A stretch of 64,000 nt of DNA from Diphasiastrum complanatum (GCA_029204225.1 CM055093.1:24471912-24535911), one strand, 5' to 3'; numbered from the stretch's first letter, positions 23,300 to 36,235 are shown. Notes: generated from the sequence alone by a model not told the origin. Program-made: numbers and translations.

Positions 23300-26200
23300 C
23301 TACCTGTCCAGCCTGGACTCAACAGCTAGTGCTTCAACCTCGGGCACATCAATTACACAGTTACAGAACTCAATCAATGGAATTAAGCTGTCAAAAGGTT
23401 GCAGGTACCAGCCGCGAAGCCGCTGATCAAGACCAATGCTAAACACAATTTCTCCATTGGTCCATACACCTGGAACTCATAAACATGGTCGAACTAGATT
23501 AACCCTGATGAAATGAATATATGTAGATACAATGAATACCATCCAAATGCATAGCAAAATTTCAGATTGCACCTTTTAAGGCTGAATTATGACCACTCTG
23601 AAGTACACACTCGTTCATGACCAGCAATTTGAAGTATGGCTTTGTGGACCTTTCCTCAATTATCTTGTGGGATTTGCTTGAATTTTGATGCACAAAACCT
23701 GGGGCAAATTTGTCTTTCTGAGTATTCCAGGAGACATAAAATTTGCAGCTTTTGCAATTACATGTTCTATTGATGTTATGTCTAGGATAGTCTTCGACAT
23801 AAGAAATGAGATGTGTGATCTTCAACCTTATGGAGTCCACCCACAAAGTCTCAGACCAGTAAGTTCGTGCATAGATAGATAGTGCAGACCAAACACTATG
23901 ACATCCCCACTTGCTTTGCATTTATGAATATCCTGTAAGAACACAAATGAATAAAAAAGACTACCAAGATTACCATCAGAACCTCCATTTGTCAGCAGGG
24001 CACCATTGTTAAAGTATTGCTCGCTTTTATAAGCCTCTGCACCATCTTGGAAACCTCTCATAGAACTCGAAAAGGGTTCATGCTCTGAAGTACCAGACTG
24101 AAGAGTAAAAGTTGCTACATGCATTGCTTGGTCATCTCCACCACTTACAAGTAAAAACATCAAACCAGCTTCAGTAGTGAACTGTTTTTCACACTTGACT
24201 TCTGAGATAGACATGCAATTGACACCAGATTGATGGGCATTGTTGAAAACATGGACAGGACATACCACCGAGACGCCATTACACTCAGATGTTGAATTCT
24301 CAGTCTCATCTGGTTTTGCTGAATCTTGATTTTCACTACTAATGTCAGCATGGAACTTATGAGGGTTGACGTCTCTTTTGAGATAATCGTTAGAGCCCTG
24401 TGCCTCTGTAAACAAATCTCCCACCTGGTTACAGCCATGCATAACAAGTCCATCACCCGCACAACTAAGAACTTCATCAGCTACTTTTGTTACTTTTCTG
24501 TTATCTGAAAAACTTCAATGTTATTTGAATGAGCTCCACAATCGCTCTTTAAAAATCTTGGGATAGTTCAAAAAGATAATAATTAGTGAGCTACTGATCG
24601 ATCCCCATTGCTTACCTTTTTAAGGGTTCTGTTTTGTTCCATATGTACAGAATGAAACTCGTTCTGCACATACAAACCAGAACGAAAAAGTGAGTTAAAT
24701 CTTCTTATTGCTTGATGTAAAACTATTAAAAAAAAACTCACATTCCATACAGAACCTAGATTTCTTGTGTCGCGTACCATGCCTGTACTGCATCGGAATG
24801 ACATTCCGCGGGCAGAGCGTTCCAGAATGTCAGAAGACCCAAAAAAAAACTAAATTTTTTTGTTACAGCCAGTGGCATCAGTAGAAGACATGTAAACTGC
24901 GAGTAATAGTAGGTTTCAAAATCTAGGGAATTCTATTGTACACAGCGCATCTATGTCAAGTTAGTGACTCCTTGTCATGCCTTCTCAGTAACATCAAGGC
25001 CAAAGCTTGCATGTTCAAAATCTAGAGTGTTAAGGAGTGCTACCAAGAGAGCAAATCAAACGTCATGAGGATCAAGTTTTCTCACTTTGGAATTTGGATT
25101 AAGCTTGCTTCAGTAATTGCTCGTTCCGTATGTGTTAAAGAACACAGTACCTTGCATAATTTGCAAGAAGGTATGACTCAGGAGAAGAATTCCCAACAGA
25201 ACTTAAAGATCTTTAAGAACGTTTTCCAGGTGCATGGATACTGGTCCAATAACCACAGAGTGTAGATATACAAGGGTGGGTTGTTCAGTGTTATTCAATG
25301 CTTTGTGTGATCTAAAAGTGTAGCTATGCAAACTTGGTTCTAATGTAACAACAGGTATAAATCAGTATTCCCAGCACCTAATACGTATGACTGTTTTTCT
25401 TAACTTCCTAGGATTTTTTTCCCCTAAAGCACCTAAAAAATTGTACACAAAAAACCCAAAAAAATTAAATTACTGAGAATAAATAAAACCCTTCCACTCT
25501 GGAACGACCTAAAATTCCACAGCATTCTAGAACACTATTGGAACTTTGTGTTTCATAATGCGATGCATCTATGGCAGGCGGTAAGCGTATGGAGTAACAT
25601 TCTGTATGAGGTAATTCCATATGCTACGGAACTGTGGAGAAAACTGCCAAAGAAACCGTCTTTGAAGAAACGTCACAGTTCATTATTGCTTACCAATTGC
25701 ATCAATTCCTGTAAAGCAACAGTCTTGTGTCTTGAAGACTTCCAGCGCCTACCACCTTCACTGCCCCTTCCAGTAAAAGGTCTTAGTGGAGCAGGTACAA
25801 AACTCTGATTTGGACCACGATACGAATTTATGAAATCAATAATGACATGCGTAACATCCCATACAGCAATGTTCCCATCCGTTGCTCCAGATAACACCAT
25901 GAAGAGCTTCTCAAAAGGACCTGTGATGCTCAGATAACAGGATATCAAGGCTTAAGATACCTCATTAAGATGACATCAGGTTACTATTAGATAGGCTTTC
26001 AGGTAAGCTAGTAAGGGAATTTCTCAAGCACATTAAACAAGGATGTTATTATGTGCACCTATTTACGTAGGATCAATTTAAGCAATAGCTATCCCAGATT
26101 TCAAAATAGAACTTGGGAACTGAAGCACACTTTACTCACTAGCAAAAGAAATAATGACAGAGATGGTTACAAAAACAGCAGTGCAAAAACGTCGTTATGT

Positions 26201-29200
26201 GGAGGATTTTGAAGTGTTTGGAAATGTATAGGGCAAAAAAACATGTGATTGAGCTTGCAACTTTGGCTTTGACTGCCAATAACAGAGAAGGAAACAGCTG
26301 AAGTTTCAGTGAGTACACTTCAAATTGTTATCACCAAATTCGATGTATTATGTGTTCAAAATAGCAATCAAGAAACAGCAAACAAGACTCCTATAACACT
26401 TCATAACACATCATAACATATGTAAAAAGAACTTTAAGCTGAAAATTGCAATCCCTTTGCTGTTGTTACCAGATTGTGGACATGGAATTGCAATATGCTG
26501 CACAACTAGAACTGGAGCTAGGTGATACTCGAGAACTGCCACTTTGACCCTACAGTTCGAAATTTTCAAGAAATTAGTTGTAGATTAGCATTTCTTTTTG
26601 AGGTAAGCAACCATTATATCTGAATTAAATACGCGTGAATATATCACTAGTAAAAAGGTTACACTAGTATGCTTACAACAAGCTGTGTGTGTTAAGATGC
26701 TTCTGGTTTTTTTTGCTGAAAATATTATAAAAATCTTACTGTTTATCTGGTTCCATATGTACAAGACAGATCTCATTGGACAGAGTTTACACCCAATTTG
26801 TGAAAAATGGGCACATATGGTTTTAAGGAATTGGCAGGCATGTAAAAATAGATCAGTTGTACTTACTAAATTGCTAGGATCCTAACAATCATAGTCATTC
26901 TCCCACTAACCCCATAATGACAATCACAGCCCTACCAGGAGCGCGTTGAGGTGTCAAACGCATGCATGCTCAGCGTTGCATCTGAGGAAGCAGCTACAAT
27001 GAAACATATCACAAATCTGCACAAGATATTATCAACTTCAGGAGTAGTGCTCACTCATTGAACTAGCATGTATAAACAAAGCTACTACAAACCTGAATGC
27101 AATATGATTATCCAAAAGCTATATGCAACCAAAAGAGGAAACTTTTTGAATTTCCTCCTTCCTTATTGCTCCTATGTAGATTTCTAAAGCCAACAAGAAG
27201 CACAAGCTGCAATGCACACTCAAGACTTTACCCTGTCTGTGCACAGCATGTAGAGAAAGCTGTTAATGATAGATAACGTAAATCAGTGCTTCCAGCCAGT
27301 TCCTCAGAGAGCTTTCCTTTTGCCCAATTTGTTTCAGTTGGTGAAGCATTTGCTGGCTCTTTAGGGTGCACACTTGATTGTTGGAATGCACTTTTTAGAA
27401 AGCTCTTCTGGATACCAGAAATGGCCTGATTTTTGTTATGCCGAGATTTGCTGGCTTCACCCTGAGTAATCAATGCTGATGGCTTGCAACTTCTCAATGG
27501 TATGTGGGAGGAAAGCCATGTAGATTCTAACTTTTGCACATGCCCATCCGAAACTCTTAAATCATCCAGAAGTATACATGGCATATAATCCGGGCTTGGA
27601 TTATAACTTTGACATTGATCAAGCTTTGTCACCCACTCGAGCTTCCAGCATGTTAATACTTCCTTGGCACCAGCCGATAATAATAACAACAAAGGGGTCG
27701 ATTCAAAATGGTGAGCTTCCAATGATAACAACAGTTCCCCTTCATCCAAAGCAGGGAAACCAGAACCTTGCCCAAATGTATGAACTTCAGACACCAGAGT
27801 GAGGGCTCGAACTGCTGACCCACCAACATGCTCCCCAAAGCTCATTGCTACATCAAGCTGCACTTTGCTGGCCTGAGAACATCTATTTCACTAAAGAAAT
27901 CCACTTAGAAAAACGAGGAGGTAATACCTTTCCAAAGTTGAATTAATTATAGAGCTCTTAAGACCAGGAGATTCATGATTAGGAATTGGTACTTATAGCT
28001 TGTTGCAAATAAGGTTCACAAACATATGCCATGTACCGTGTAATTCGAACAGTTCCATCTTCCGAGCCTGTGGCTATCCAACTTGCACTGCTCGCTGAAC
28101 TGCAGATGTTTTGGACAGGAACAAACTGAACACAATGTATTTCTTTCCCATGAAATTGTTTTTGAAGCACTTGCTGAGAAGGAAAGATTGTGTTAATTGA
28201 TTGTGTTTGGTCAATCTTCTCCACAAGATATGGTGATATACGGGATAGTGGATAACAAGTCCACCGACGGTGCACATGAATCGTCCAATCCTGCATCCAG
28301 AATCAGAATTCTTTTCAAGATTCTTGTGCTAATTAAAAAAAAAGTTTCAGAGACACAATTCCAATAAAGTATGAACGTTCTTCTGACCACGAACCACCTG
28401 AGTCTTGAGAGTTAAGAATTAGAGTTGAGAAGTTAAGATCTAGGGGTTAGAAGTTATAATTTGGAGTTTAGGGTTTAGGAATAGCTGTAAGGATGTTATT
28501 CGCTTGTCACATACAAGCCAAACATGCCTCACCTTTGTAAATATAAAGCAGTGCTGGAATTCACAAGCTTCACCAATCAAGTATGAATGAGGCCTTCGCC
28601 AGCCACCACAAGGAACTCTAACAACCTGCAGCTCAGGACAATGAATTTTTTCCAGAAAGACAACAGAGGCATGGGTGAATTGCAGTATTTAGTAAGCGTG
28701 AACAAGAGGTACCTGAGAATACATTACCTCAATCTCGTCGGTTAGATCCCATATCACAAAATCTCCAGCTGCAAAACCTGCAGCCACTCTCCTATCTTTA
28801 CTTTTCCCAATTCCTCCTTGAAAACAATCCAAAGATTCAACCACTGTGATTGCCGTAACCTTTTCAACACTTATGCAAACTATTGGTTCGTCTTTAGCTT
28901 CGTTTATAGCACATCCATTATTGTACATGTATTTACACATGCAACCATCTCTTCCAGTCTGCATGGTAAAAATAAGCACAATAATGACGAAAAACTAGCA
29001 TCTACAACCGGATACTGGTGCAGCAAACTTTATAAGGCACTATACAAGTAACATTTCAATTTCTTCATACAGCATAATGCTTTTTCTCACCGAGCATATC
29101 TTTATCTGCTTATCGCTACCCATGGAAGTGATTGAAACACTAGCAACAGCAGATATGCCGTGAGCACCACTAAAAACAGCTTTGCTTTGGAGTTCGATAC

Positions 29201-29288
29201 TTCCTAGTGTGTTTTCATTGATTTGAAAGAAATCGCACGGTAATTTGAATAACACCAGGTTTCCCTGTTGATCCCCACATATGACTAC
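23300..29288 (-). CDS. WDR6: WDR6-like WD40-repeat protein, C-terminal eleven exons
   Basis: Exons (minus): 29,288-29,091; 28,958-28,728; 28,625-28,533; 28,290-28,024; 27,872-27,232; 27,016-26,936; 26,549-26,470; 25,920-25,694; 24,424-23,974; 23,698-23,573; 23,469-23,300. All junctions are GT-AG and phases agree, giving 854 codons and a stop. WD40-type blocks are visible: VVICGDQQGNLVLF, AAGFAAGDFVIWDL, WIATGSEDGTVRITRY, LSGATDGNIAVWDV, HQSGVNCMS..LLVSGGDDQAMHVA, and GEIVFSIGLDQRLRGW. The phrases PCGGWRRPHSYLIG and DWTIHVHRRW are characteristic of plant WDR6 relatives. WDR6 (yeast Rtt10/Trm734) partners Trm7 for 2'-O-methylation of tRNA anticodon-loop residues in the cytoplasm. Family proteins run to about 1,100-1,300 residues, so roughly the first third is missing upstream. 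The acceptor at 24,424 is the least certain boundary. Intact frames argue for a functional gene. Confidence 0.85.
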
Positions 29289-29589
29289 CTAGACAAGATA
29301 GAAGGTAATGACCAAAAAGTCAGTCTACGTACAAGAAGCAATACCAAACAATTATACATGAAAGCACATCTATAGCCACACACAAAAGAGACATATATAT
29401 AAATACAGATGCACCAAGATACAATATGTAGAAACACAAATGGAAACATGCACACAATCTTTATGAAAGAATGCATCTATTTGCACAAAAGCCCACACGC
29501 TATGTGAAAAAGTCCGTTTGTGTAGTGGACAGAACCTGCTTAGCTATACACATTCTAGAAAGGTTAAGTTGATAATTTGGCATTCATTT
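29289..29589 (-). other. Start of upstream intron of the WDR6-like gene
   Basis: A good pyrimidine tract and TAG acceptor (ctatcttgtctag, minus strand) precede the exon at 29,288, so an upstream exon must have existed. No coding sequence is seen in this stretch before LINE sequence begins. Confidence 0.5.
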
Positions 29590-30876
29590 GGCACCTTATC
29601 TTTAATTCACCTTCTTCACCTCTAACATGGTCCTAGAGGCCCTCAAGAGAATGAAGACCCGTCATCCAGAGACATAGAAGACCTTGAATCTGAATTGCTG
29701 ATTCATGCTGCAACCATACTTTCACCTATTCTAGCCACTTAACTCAATCGACCAGTTGTTTCTAGCTTCCCTTCTTCCTGGTGCACTAACATTATCCACC
29801 CCATTCACAAAAATGGTGACCCCATGAATCCTGGTAATTATTGCACCATCGTGATTGGGCATGTCATTGCAAAGCTATATGGTAATATTCACCAGTCTGC
29901 AGTTAATTCAGAGGCAGAGATCAGACGACTACATGGATTAGGCTAGGCTGGTTTCCGAGCTCATTATTCCACTATAGACCATGTCTTCACTCTTCAAGCT
30001 ATTAGAGGAAAGCAAGGATAGGAGACAACAGGTTTATTGTTGTTTTGTTGACTTCAGGACAGCCTTTGATTTTGTCCCTCACTCACTTCTCATCCAGAGA
30101 TTACATAATCTTGGCTTCTCCACAGATATAGTCTTGGCGGTGATGGCACTTTATGAGCAAGTCCTTGGTTGTTTTAGGACTGGCACTAGCATACTAGATC
30201 ATATATGGAGTACCATTGGGGTGGAGTAGAGTTGCTCTCCCACATTATCTGGATTATAAATTGATGAGCTTAAGAGAGTCATTGAGCAATGTGATGGTAC
30301 GGGTTGCAGACTTGGGGATATTTTGATTGCTATCCTCCTTTAGCAGATGATGTGCCTCTAGTGTCTACGACGAGAGAGGGTCTACAAAGATAGCTAGAAA
30401 GTCTTCATGCCTTTTGCACCAATGGGGATTAGGGTTTAATATTGCGAAGACCAAAATTATGGTCTTCAATACCTCCAGACCCTTCATGCAACGACAAGAG
30501 CTTATCTTTGCTAGACAGCAGCTAGAAGTTGTATCATCCTACACTTACCTGGGTGTCATCTTTATCGGTCCTATATTTAGTATGCGGCAGGCTATTGTAG
30601 CTAGACTTGGGACAAGTCATGCCTCCCTTGTCCAGTTAGAGATTTTGTTTTCAAAAGTTTATTCGGGATGTGCCCCGAGTAAGTGTTAGCCCTTTGATAT
30701 GCTTGTTAACCCCACAATATTATATGTAGCAAAGGCATGGTGTACACATCTTACTCTATCTAATTGGGCTAGTATCTCACGCTTGCAGATCCTTATGTTA
30801 TCACATATAATGTGGACTAAGCCCTCCGTCCCACATCAGCTCATTCGACGAAGTTTGCGGTTTCGCCTTTACAGCT
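29590..30876 (+). mobile_element. LINE D: decayed non-LTR reverse transcriptase fragment
   Basis: Plus-strand frames show the L1-type RT in order: IIHPIHKNGDPMNPGNY.TI, AGFRAHYSTIDHVF, QQVYCCFVDFRTAFDFVPH, STIGVE, a catalytic box reading LADDVPL where YADD is usual, KIMVFNTSRPF and YTYLGVIF. Stops and at least two frameshifts break it. Both ends are missing: there is no ORF1 or endonuclease. At the right end gypsy sequence begins abruptly at about 30,880. It is inserted antisense to the WDR6-like gene, within what should be its intron. Confidence 0.85.
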
Positions 30877-30879
30877 AGA

Positions 30880-31135
30880 CGCTATCGTTCGGAGGGTTTC
30901 AACTTACTAATGTGGAAAACAGGATGAATTCCAATGTTAGCTGGAAGGTCTAGTTTGTATGCGACCTTGTCTATCACTTGGATAACCTTAAAAGGACCGC
31001 AATACCTAGGCGCCAACTTTGCACACTTACCAGTTTTCAAGCCCCTAGAGTGACTAGGGACTCTCAAAAACACCCAGTCGTTGACCATGAATACCTTGTG
31101 CTTCCGAGATAGATCAACATAGTGCCTTGCTCCCT
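30880..31135 (-). pseudogene. G1-family gypsy fragment (integrase C-terminus)
   Basis: The minus frame encodes KHKVFMVNDWVFLRVPSHS, GKCAKLAPRYCGPF, VAYKLDLP and HPVFHISKLKP, the post-integrase segment of a Ty3/gypsy polyprotein. It is nearly identical to part of the G1 copy at 32,400-32,650. It stops at about 31,135, where plus-strand chromodomain sequence begins. Confidence 0.75.
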
Positions 31136-31351
31136 GAGGAAGATCTAGTGGAACTTCTTCGTGATGAGTCCGTGAGTGGACCACCTAAACCCGAGGCGAT
31201 TGTTAATAGCCGGCAGAGGACTCTACGGAGTAGAGTGCTTCGGGAATTCTTAGTCAGGTGGAGGGGCAAATCAGAAGAGGAGGATACCTGGGAAAAGGAG
31301 GCTGATCTCTTGAAGAATTTTCCAAAATTTTCCCTACAAGAAAAAATTTAA
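31136..31351 (+). pseudogene. Gypsy chromodomain and polyprotein C-terminus
   Basis: The plus frame reads PKPEAIVNSRQRTLRSR, EFLVRWRGKSEEEDTWEKE and FPKFSLQEKI, then stop (31,349-31,351). This is a chromodomain-like tail (chromovirus), which targets integration to particular chromatin. It faces away from the minus-strand integrase fragment to its left. Confidence 0.7.
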
Positions 31352-31353
31352 GT

Positions 31354-31368
31354 TTAGGGGGAAGGAAT
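31354..31368 (+). other. Polypurine tract
   Basis: agtttagggggaaggaa just after the polyprotein stop, directly before an LTR-type start TGTTAC at 31,369. This is the expected plus-strand priming site. Confidence 0.65.
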
Positions 31369-31904
31369 GTTACATACCTATGTAACTAGCAGTTCTTCGG
31401 ACCCCTACAGGTCCATTTAGTGTTGGGGGCTAAATGGCAAGTTACCCTTGGATAAGGGGTACCCTTAGGATTAAGAGTAGGTACCTTAGATTAAGGTACT
31501 AGTGTCCTTGGATAAGGGCAGGTAGGTGTCTATGCCTTGGATAGAGGTATGGAACCTAGAGAGGTATTAGAAGAAAGTCATTGGATGACTATTTTTCTAA
31601 ACCTTGGGCCTCAACCTTGAACCATATCACTTTATTGGTCTTGGACCAAAGTATACTTGCACAACTTGGGCAATGGGTCCTAGTAGGAGGGCGCCCTCCT
31701 CAAGGGTCTATTGAGTTTCAAGTTCCACAAGAATAGCATTCAAAGAGTCATAAGTTATGGAAGATGCCTGATCACCTTCCATAAGCCTATGAAGGCTCTT
31801 GAACTCCTCTAGGCCTCTCTCTTTCTCATTGGATGTGCATGGAACTCCAAAGTGTATTGGAGGGTACCAATTGCCATCTATATAAGGGGAGTAGGGCGCC
31901 CATT

Positions 31905-31995
<91 letters not shown>

Positions 31996-32394
31996 CTTTT
32001 GCTTGCTTTGCTTATGCTCTAGTGTGGCTGCTAGTGTGTAGAGTAATTTCTTGTGAGTAGTATGCTGAGGGTTTGGATCTTGCTTATGGTATGGGACATA
32101 AGTAGGGTTTGGATCTTGAGTATGCTATGTAGTGTTGTGGTATGCTTGTGATTTGTTTATGGTTAGCAAGGGGGTGCTAGATAGGTCTTGCTTGGAGCTT
32201 GGATTTAGCTATGGTTGGGTGGTGAATATTTGAGGCCAGCTTGTTATCTACCTTTGTGTTTAAGAGTAGGGACACAGGTGGAGGAGAGATCCTTGGAGGC
32301 TTGCAGATCCTTACTTGCAGGTGGAGGCATCCTAGCTTGGAGTTAGGGAAGCATCTTGGAGCTTGTAGGTTGCTTGGAGGACATTTGGAGGCTC
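31369..32394 (+). repeat. Gypsy 3' LTR (right end uncertain)
   Basis: It starts TGTTACATACCTATGTAAC, an imperfect palindrome resembling the tip of the G3/G4 LTRs. It contains several 'ccttggataagg'/'attaagg' phrases and a long GA tract. The end is not defined: minus-strand G1 coding sequence takes over near 32,400. No second LTR copy is present for comparison. Confidence 0.5.
31906..31992. repeat. (GA)n microsatellite in LTR
   Basis: A pure GA tract of about 86 bp within the presumed LTR, preceded by tatataagggg-like sequence at about 31,880. Confidence 0.95.
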
Positions 32395-32399
32395 TTTCT

Positions 32400-34065
32400 C
32401 CTTGTTAAAGTCTAACGAGGGTTTCAACTTACTAACGTGGAAAACATGATGAATTCCAACGTTAGCTGGAAGGTCTAGTTTGTATGCAACCTTGTTCATC
32501 ACTTGGATAACCTTAAAAGGACCGCAATACCTAGGTGCCAACTTTGCACACTTACCAGTTTTCAAGCCCCTAGAGTGACTAGGGACTCTAAAAAACACCC
32601 AGTAGTTGACCATGAATACCTTGTGCTTCCGAAATAGATCAGCATAGTGCCTTGCCCTGTCTTGGGCACTTCTTATGCTATCTTTAGCCAGCTGTAACAT
32701 TTCTTGCATATCTGCAAGGAAATCAGCTGCGGCTTGCACCCATAGGTTTTTCATGTCAACACTAATTGGTGATCGAGGTTGAAAACCATACATAAGCATG
32801 AAAGGGTTGAATCCGGTCGCTGAATGTTTTGCACTATTATATGCAAATTCCACCAGTGGAAGGTACTGTTTCCAATCAGACTGCCAATGGCCCACATATG
32901 CTCGAAGCATATCCTCCATCGTCTGATTGGTCCTTTCCGTTTGACCGTCTAATTCTGGATGATCTATAGAACTCATACTTAAAGTTGTTTCCAACTTTTC
33001 AAATACTGCTTGCCAAAAATTCCCAGTGAATTTTGGGTCACGGTCACGAACAATATCACAAGGCAGCCCGTATGGTCGAAAAAGCTTCTCAACAAACAGT
33101 TGAGCTAGTTCTGAAGCTTTAACAGTAGTTTTTGTTGGGATAAATTGAGCAAACTTTGTAAGTCTGTCAAGAATCGTGGCCCTTCCCTGTACGTGGAAGC
33201 CCGACCACAAAATCCATAGATATATTTTCCCACTTTCCAGTAGGAATATCTAAAGGATGTAATAGGCCACTAGCTTTTAGCCTCTCTGCTTTATTTAACT
33301 GGCACTTAGTACATTTAAGTACATAGGCCTCTACCTGACCTTTCATCTTAGGCCACCAACATTGCCTTCGAACTAAGTCAAGAGTTCTTTGTATACCCGG
33401 ATGTCCTGCGCATGGACTATCATGACACTCATGCAAGATTTGGGCCCTTATAGTGTCATTTTCCGGTACACACACCTTTCCTTTACGAAACAACATCCTG
33501 TTTCAAATTAGAAAATTTGTTTCAGTCTTTCCTTGATTCGAGGAATCTTGCAAACTTGAATCGACCCCCGAAAGTACTTGTTGCCAATGCTTTCCAAAAA
33601 AAGGAGCGGACTCATATAGTCCTTGAAGAGACTGAAACAACCCCGGTTCTATAACAGTAAAGCACAACACTGATTAATAACCGGTAACCTACTCAAAGCA
33701 TCCGCTAGAGTATTTTGACTTCCTTTACAATAACGTATAGAAAAGTCAAAGATTTGCATCAGCTCAGCCCATCTAGCTTGCCTCCCCTTTAAATCTGTAG
33801 CATCACAGAAATATCGAAGAGTCTGATGATCTGTCAAAACTTCAAATCTGGCTCCATACAAATAATGTCGCCAAATTTTCAAGGAATGAACAATTGCTAA
33901 CAGTTCCTTCTCATAGGTACACTACCTGGACTGAGCATGATTGAGTTTCTTGCTTTCATAAGCCACAGGATGTCCATCCTGCATCAAACAGCTCCGATAG
34001 CATATCACTGGCATCGGTCCAAAGCACAAAAGCCTTATTAGGATCGCCAATAATTAGTATTGGTG
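32400..34065 (-). pseudogene. G1 gypsy polyprotein fragment: RNase H to integrase
   Basis: In minus-strand order: ILIIGDPNKAFVLWTDASD (RNase H start, about 34,050); RHYLYGARFEVLTDHQTLRY (about 33,865); QNTLADALSRLP; the integrase zinc-binding HHCC region HECHDSPCAGHPGIQ ... CTKCQLNKAERL (about 33,425-33,285); SMDFVVGLP; CDIVRDRDPKFTGNFW; DGQTERTNQTMEDML; APRYCGPF; and VFHVSKLKP at the end. Frameshifts near 33,190 and 33,940 and an in-frame stop break it. Gag, protease and most of RT are missing on the right; the chromodomain is missing on the left. Confidence 0.85.
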
Positions 34066-35404
34066 CCTACCTCCCCCTTAAGAACTGTCTTGGTCCTCTA
34101 AGACAAAGTCTGGAAAAATCTTGCGAAGGACGCTGCCTCTTTCCCAAGTGGCATTCTCAACAGGCTGATCATTCCACTTGACTAGATATTCTCGGTATAG
34201 AGTATGACAAGTCTGCGTCTCTCTACTATCAAGAATCTCCTCTGGTTCATGTGGAGGTTGCTGAGAATCTAATGGGAGAACTAGAACACTGTCCCCTACC
34301 AGGTTTTCTGATCTGGCTAAGGCCTTCCGTAATTGACTTACATGAAAAACTGGAAAAACCTTACTGCTGTGTGGGAGTTCTAGTTCATAGGTGACCTCGC
34401 CTAGTCTCCTACTGATGGTAAAAGGACCACAATACCTAGGAGACAACTTAGCGCACACTCCTGATTTGAGGGTTTTAGAGTCAACTGGAACTCTCAAGTA
34501 GACTTTCTCACCAGCAGAGAACTGCACATCCCGTCTGCGTGGATCTGCATAATGCCTGACTCGATCCTGGGACTGTCTGATGCTACCTTGAGCATGTTTT
34601 ATCATCTGGTTTAGGTCTTCTAAAAAGTTTCTGGCCGCTTCACCTTTTTCTTGTTTAAACCCTACAGCTGTGGGTGAGCGTGGCTGGAAACCATACATCA
34701 GCATAAACGGGCTGTATACCGTAGCTGTATGTTTGGTACTGTTATAAGCAAACTCTAATATCGGGAGATACTCCTCCCAATTAATCTGCTTTTTGCTGAC
34801 GTATGCTCGAAGCATATCCTCCAGCACCTGATTTACCTTCTCTGTTGACCGTCCGTCTGAGGATGGTCAGTGGTACTCATATTAAGTTTAGTATGGAGAT
34901 GATGGAATACTGCCCTCCAAAAATTTCCATTAAACTTATTGTCTCGGTCGCTGACTATGCCGGAAGGTAGACCGTACAATTTAAATAACTCATCTACAAA
35001 CAACCTTGCTAACTCTGGAGCTCTAACGACTGTTTTGGTCGGAATAAAATGAGCCATTTTGGTTAGACGGTCAACTGTGACCCATATAGCATCATTACCC
35101 TTTTGGGTTTTAGGCAGGCTTACTATAAAATCCATGGAGATACTCTCCCATTTACCAGCTGGTATATCTAAGGGCTGTAACAACCCTCCTGCCTTTAAAC
35201 GCTCTGCTTTATTTACTTGACATTTCTGGCAACTGGTTACATATTGTTGGACGTCCTTTTTCATACTGGGCCAGAAAAATTGCCTACGAAGAAGCTCATA
35301 GGTCTTTCGAATGCCTGGGTGCCCCGCACTAGGATTGTCATGACACTCATATAGGACCTGCTACCTATAATCCTCTAAATTGGGGACACATACTCTATCT
35401 CTAT
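34066..35404 (-). pseudogene. G2 chromovirus fragment: integrase to chromodomain
   Basis: This is the same family as the complete element at 48-54 kb. Minus-strand order: HECHDNPSAGHPGIRK, KCQVNKAERLKAGGLLQP, SMDFIVSLPKTQKGN, VSDRDNKFNGNFW, then a one-base loss near 34,838 at the DGQ.ERVNQ position. It continues with LEDMLRAYVSKKQ, YCGPFTISRRLGE and the chromodomain phrase REYLVKWNDQPVENATWE. The stop and polypurine tract (ttaagggggagg, minus) lie at 34,066-34,080, but the LTR is gone: RNase H sequence of G1 follows directly. On the right it is cut at about 35,404. Confidence 0.85.
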
Positions 35405-36235
35405 AGAGCAAGTACTCATGTGGTGGAGATGGTATGGGTCTATCAGTGAGTCATTAGGGAACTGGATGACGTGGCCCAAATAGGCTGCAGAGGTGTCCAG
35501 TGAGGTGTCACAATGTTGATAACAAGTCCGATTGATTTGTGTCGAAACTTGGTAATTCTATTGCAAGATGGGGGTTTGTTGAAACTTGTTCCTTGCTGGC
35601 AATAGTCAACTTGATCTTAGTCTGGACTGAGATCCGTGGGTTGATGCAAAGAAAGAAATTCATGCTAACAATATATGCTTTTGAGTGAATCTCCAGTTGA
35701 GATTTTGGATGTGAAATAGCACTCTTTGAGTAGTATTTTCTCTTAGAGGATAACCAAGTTACAGGATTCTCGGTTATGAAAGTGTTGTGTACAGATCAGG
35801 AGTTATCTGTAGAGATATGCTATGTAGTGAATATTTGTGGATCATTAAAACCTTTTGTACAAACTTCTAATCCTGTGGATCTACAAAGTATTCTGTGAAC
35901 TAAGTTTATTTGCATGCATAAACTAGTTGTTGATACATAGGCATATTGATGAGAATTGTGTTTAAGACAATTTCTCGCTAATATTTTCTAAATCCGATAC
36001 AACTAACCAAGTCGAGAGCGTTACTTCTGAGTTAGTTGTTGTAAATCAACAATAGAAATCTTATTTATGGATATTATTGTTTTGAATGGTATTGGCTTAT
36101 AAGTCACATCATTTATGATTCATTTACTGATGAGTGTGCATAGAATACACGAGAACTTTTGGGCCTTATCTTTTCCAGTTTGGAATAGATGGATTGCTAT
36201 CCCAGAAGACTCAGGAGAGTTGGATAGTTGTTGTT

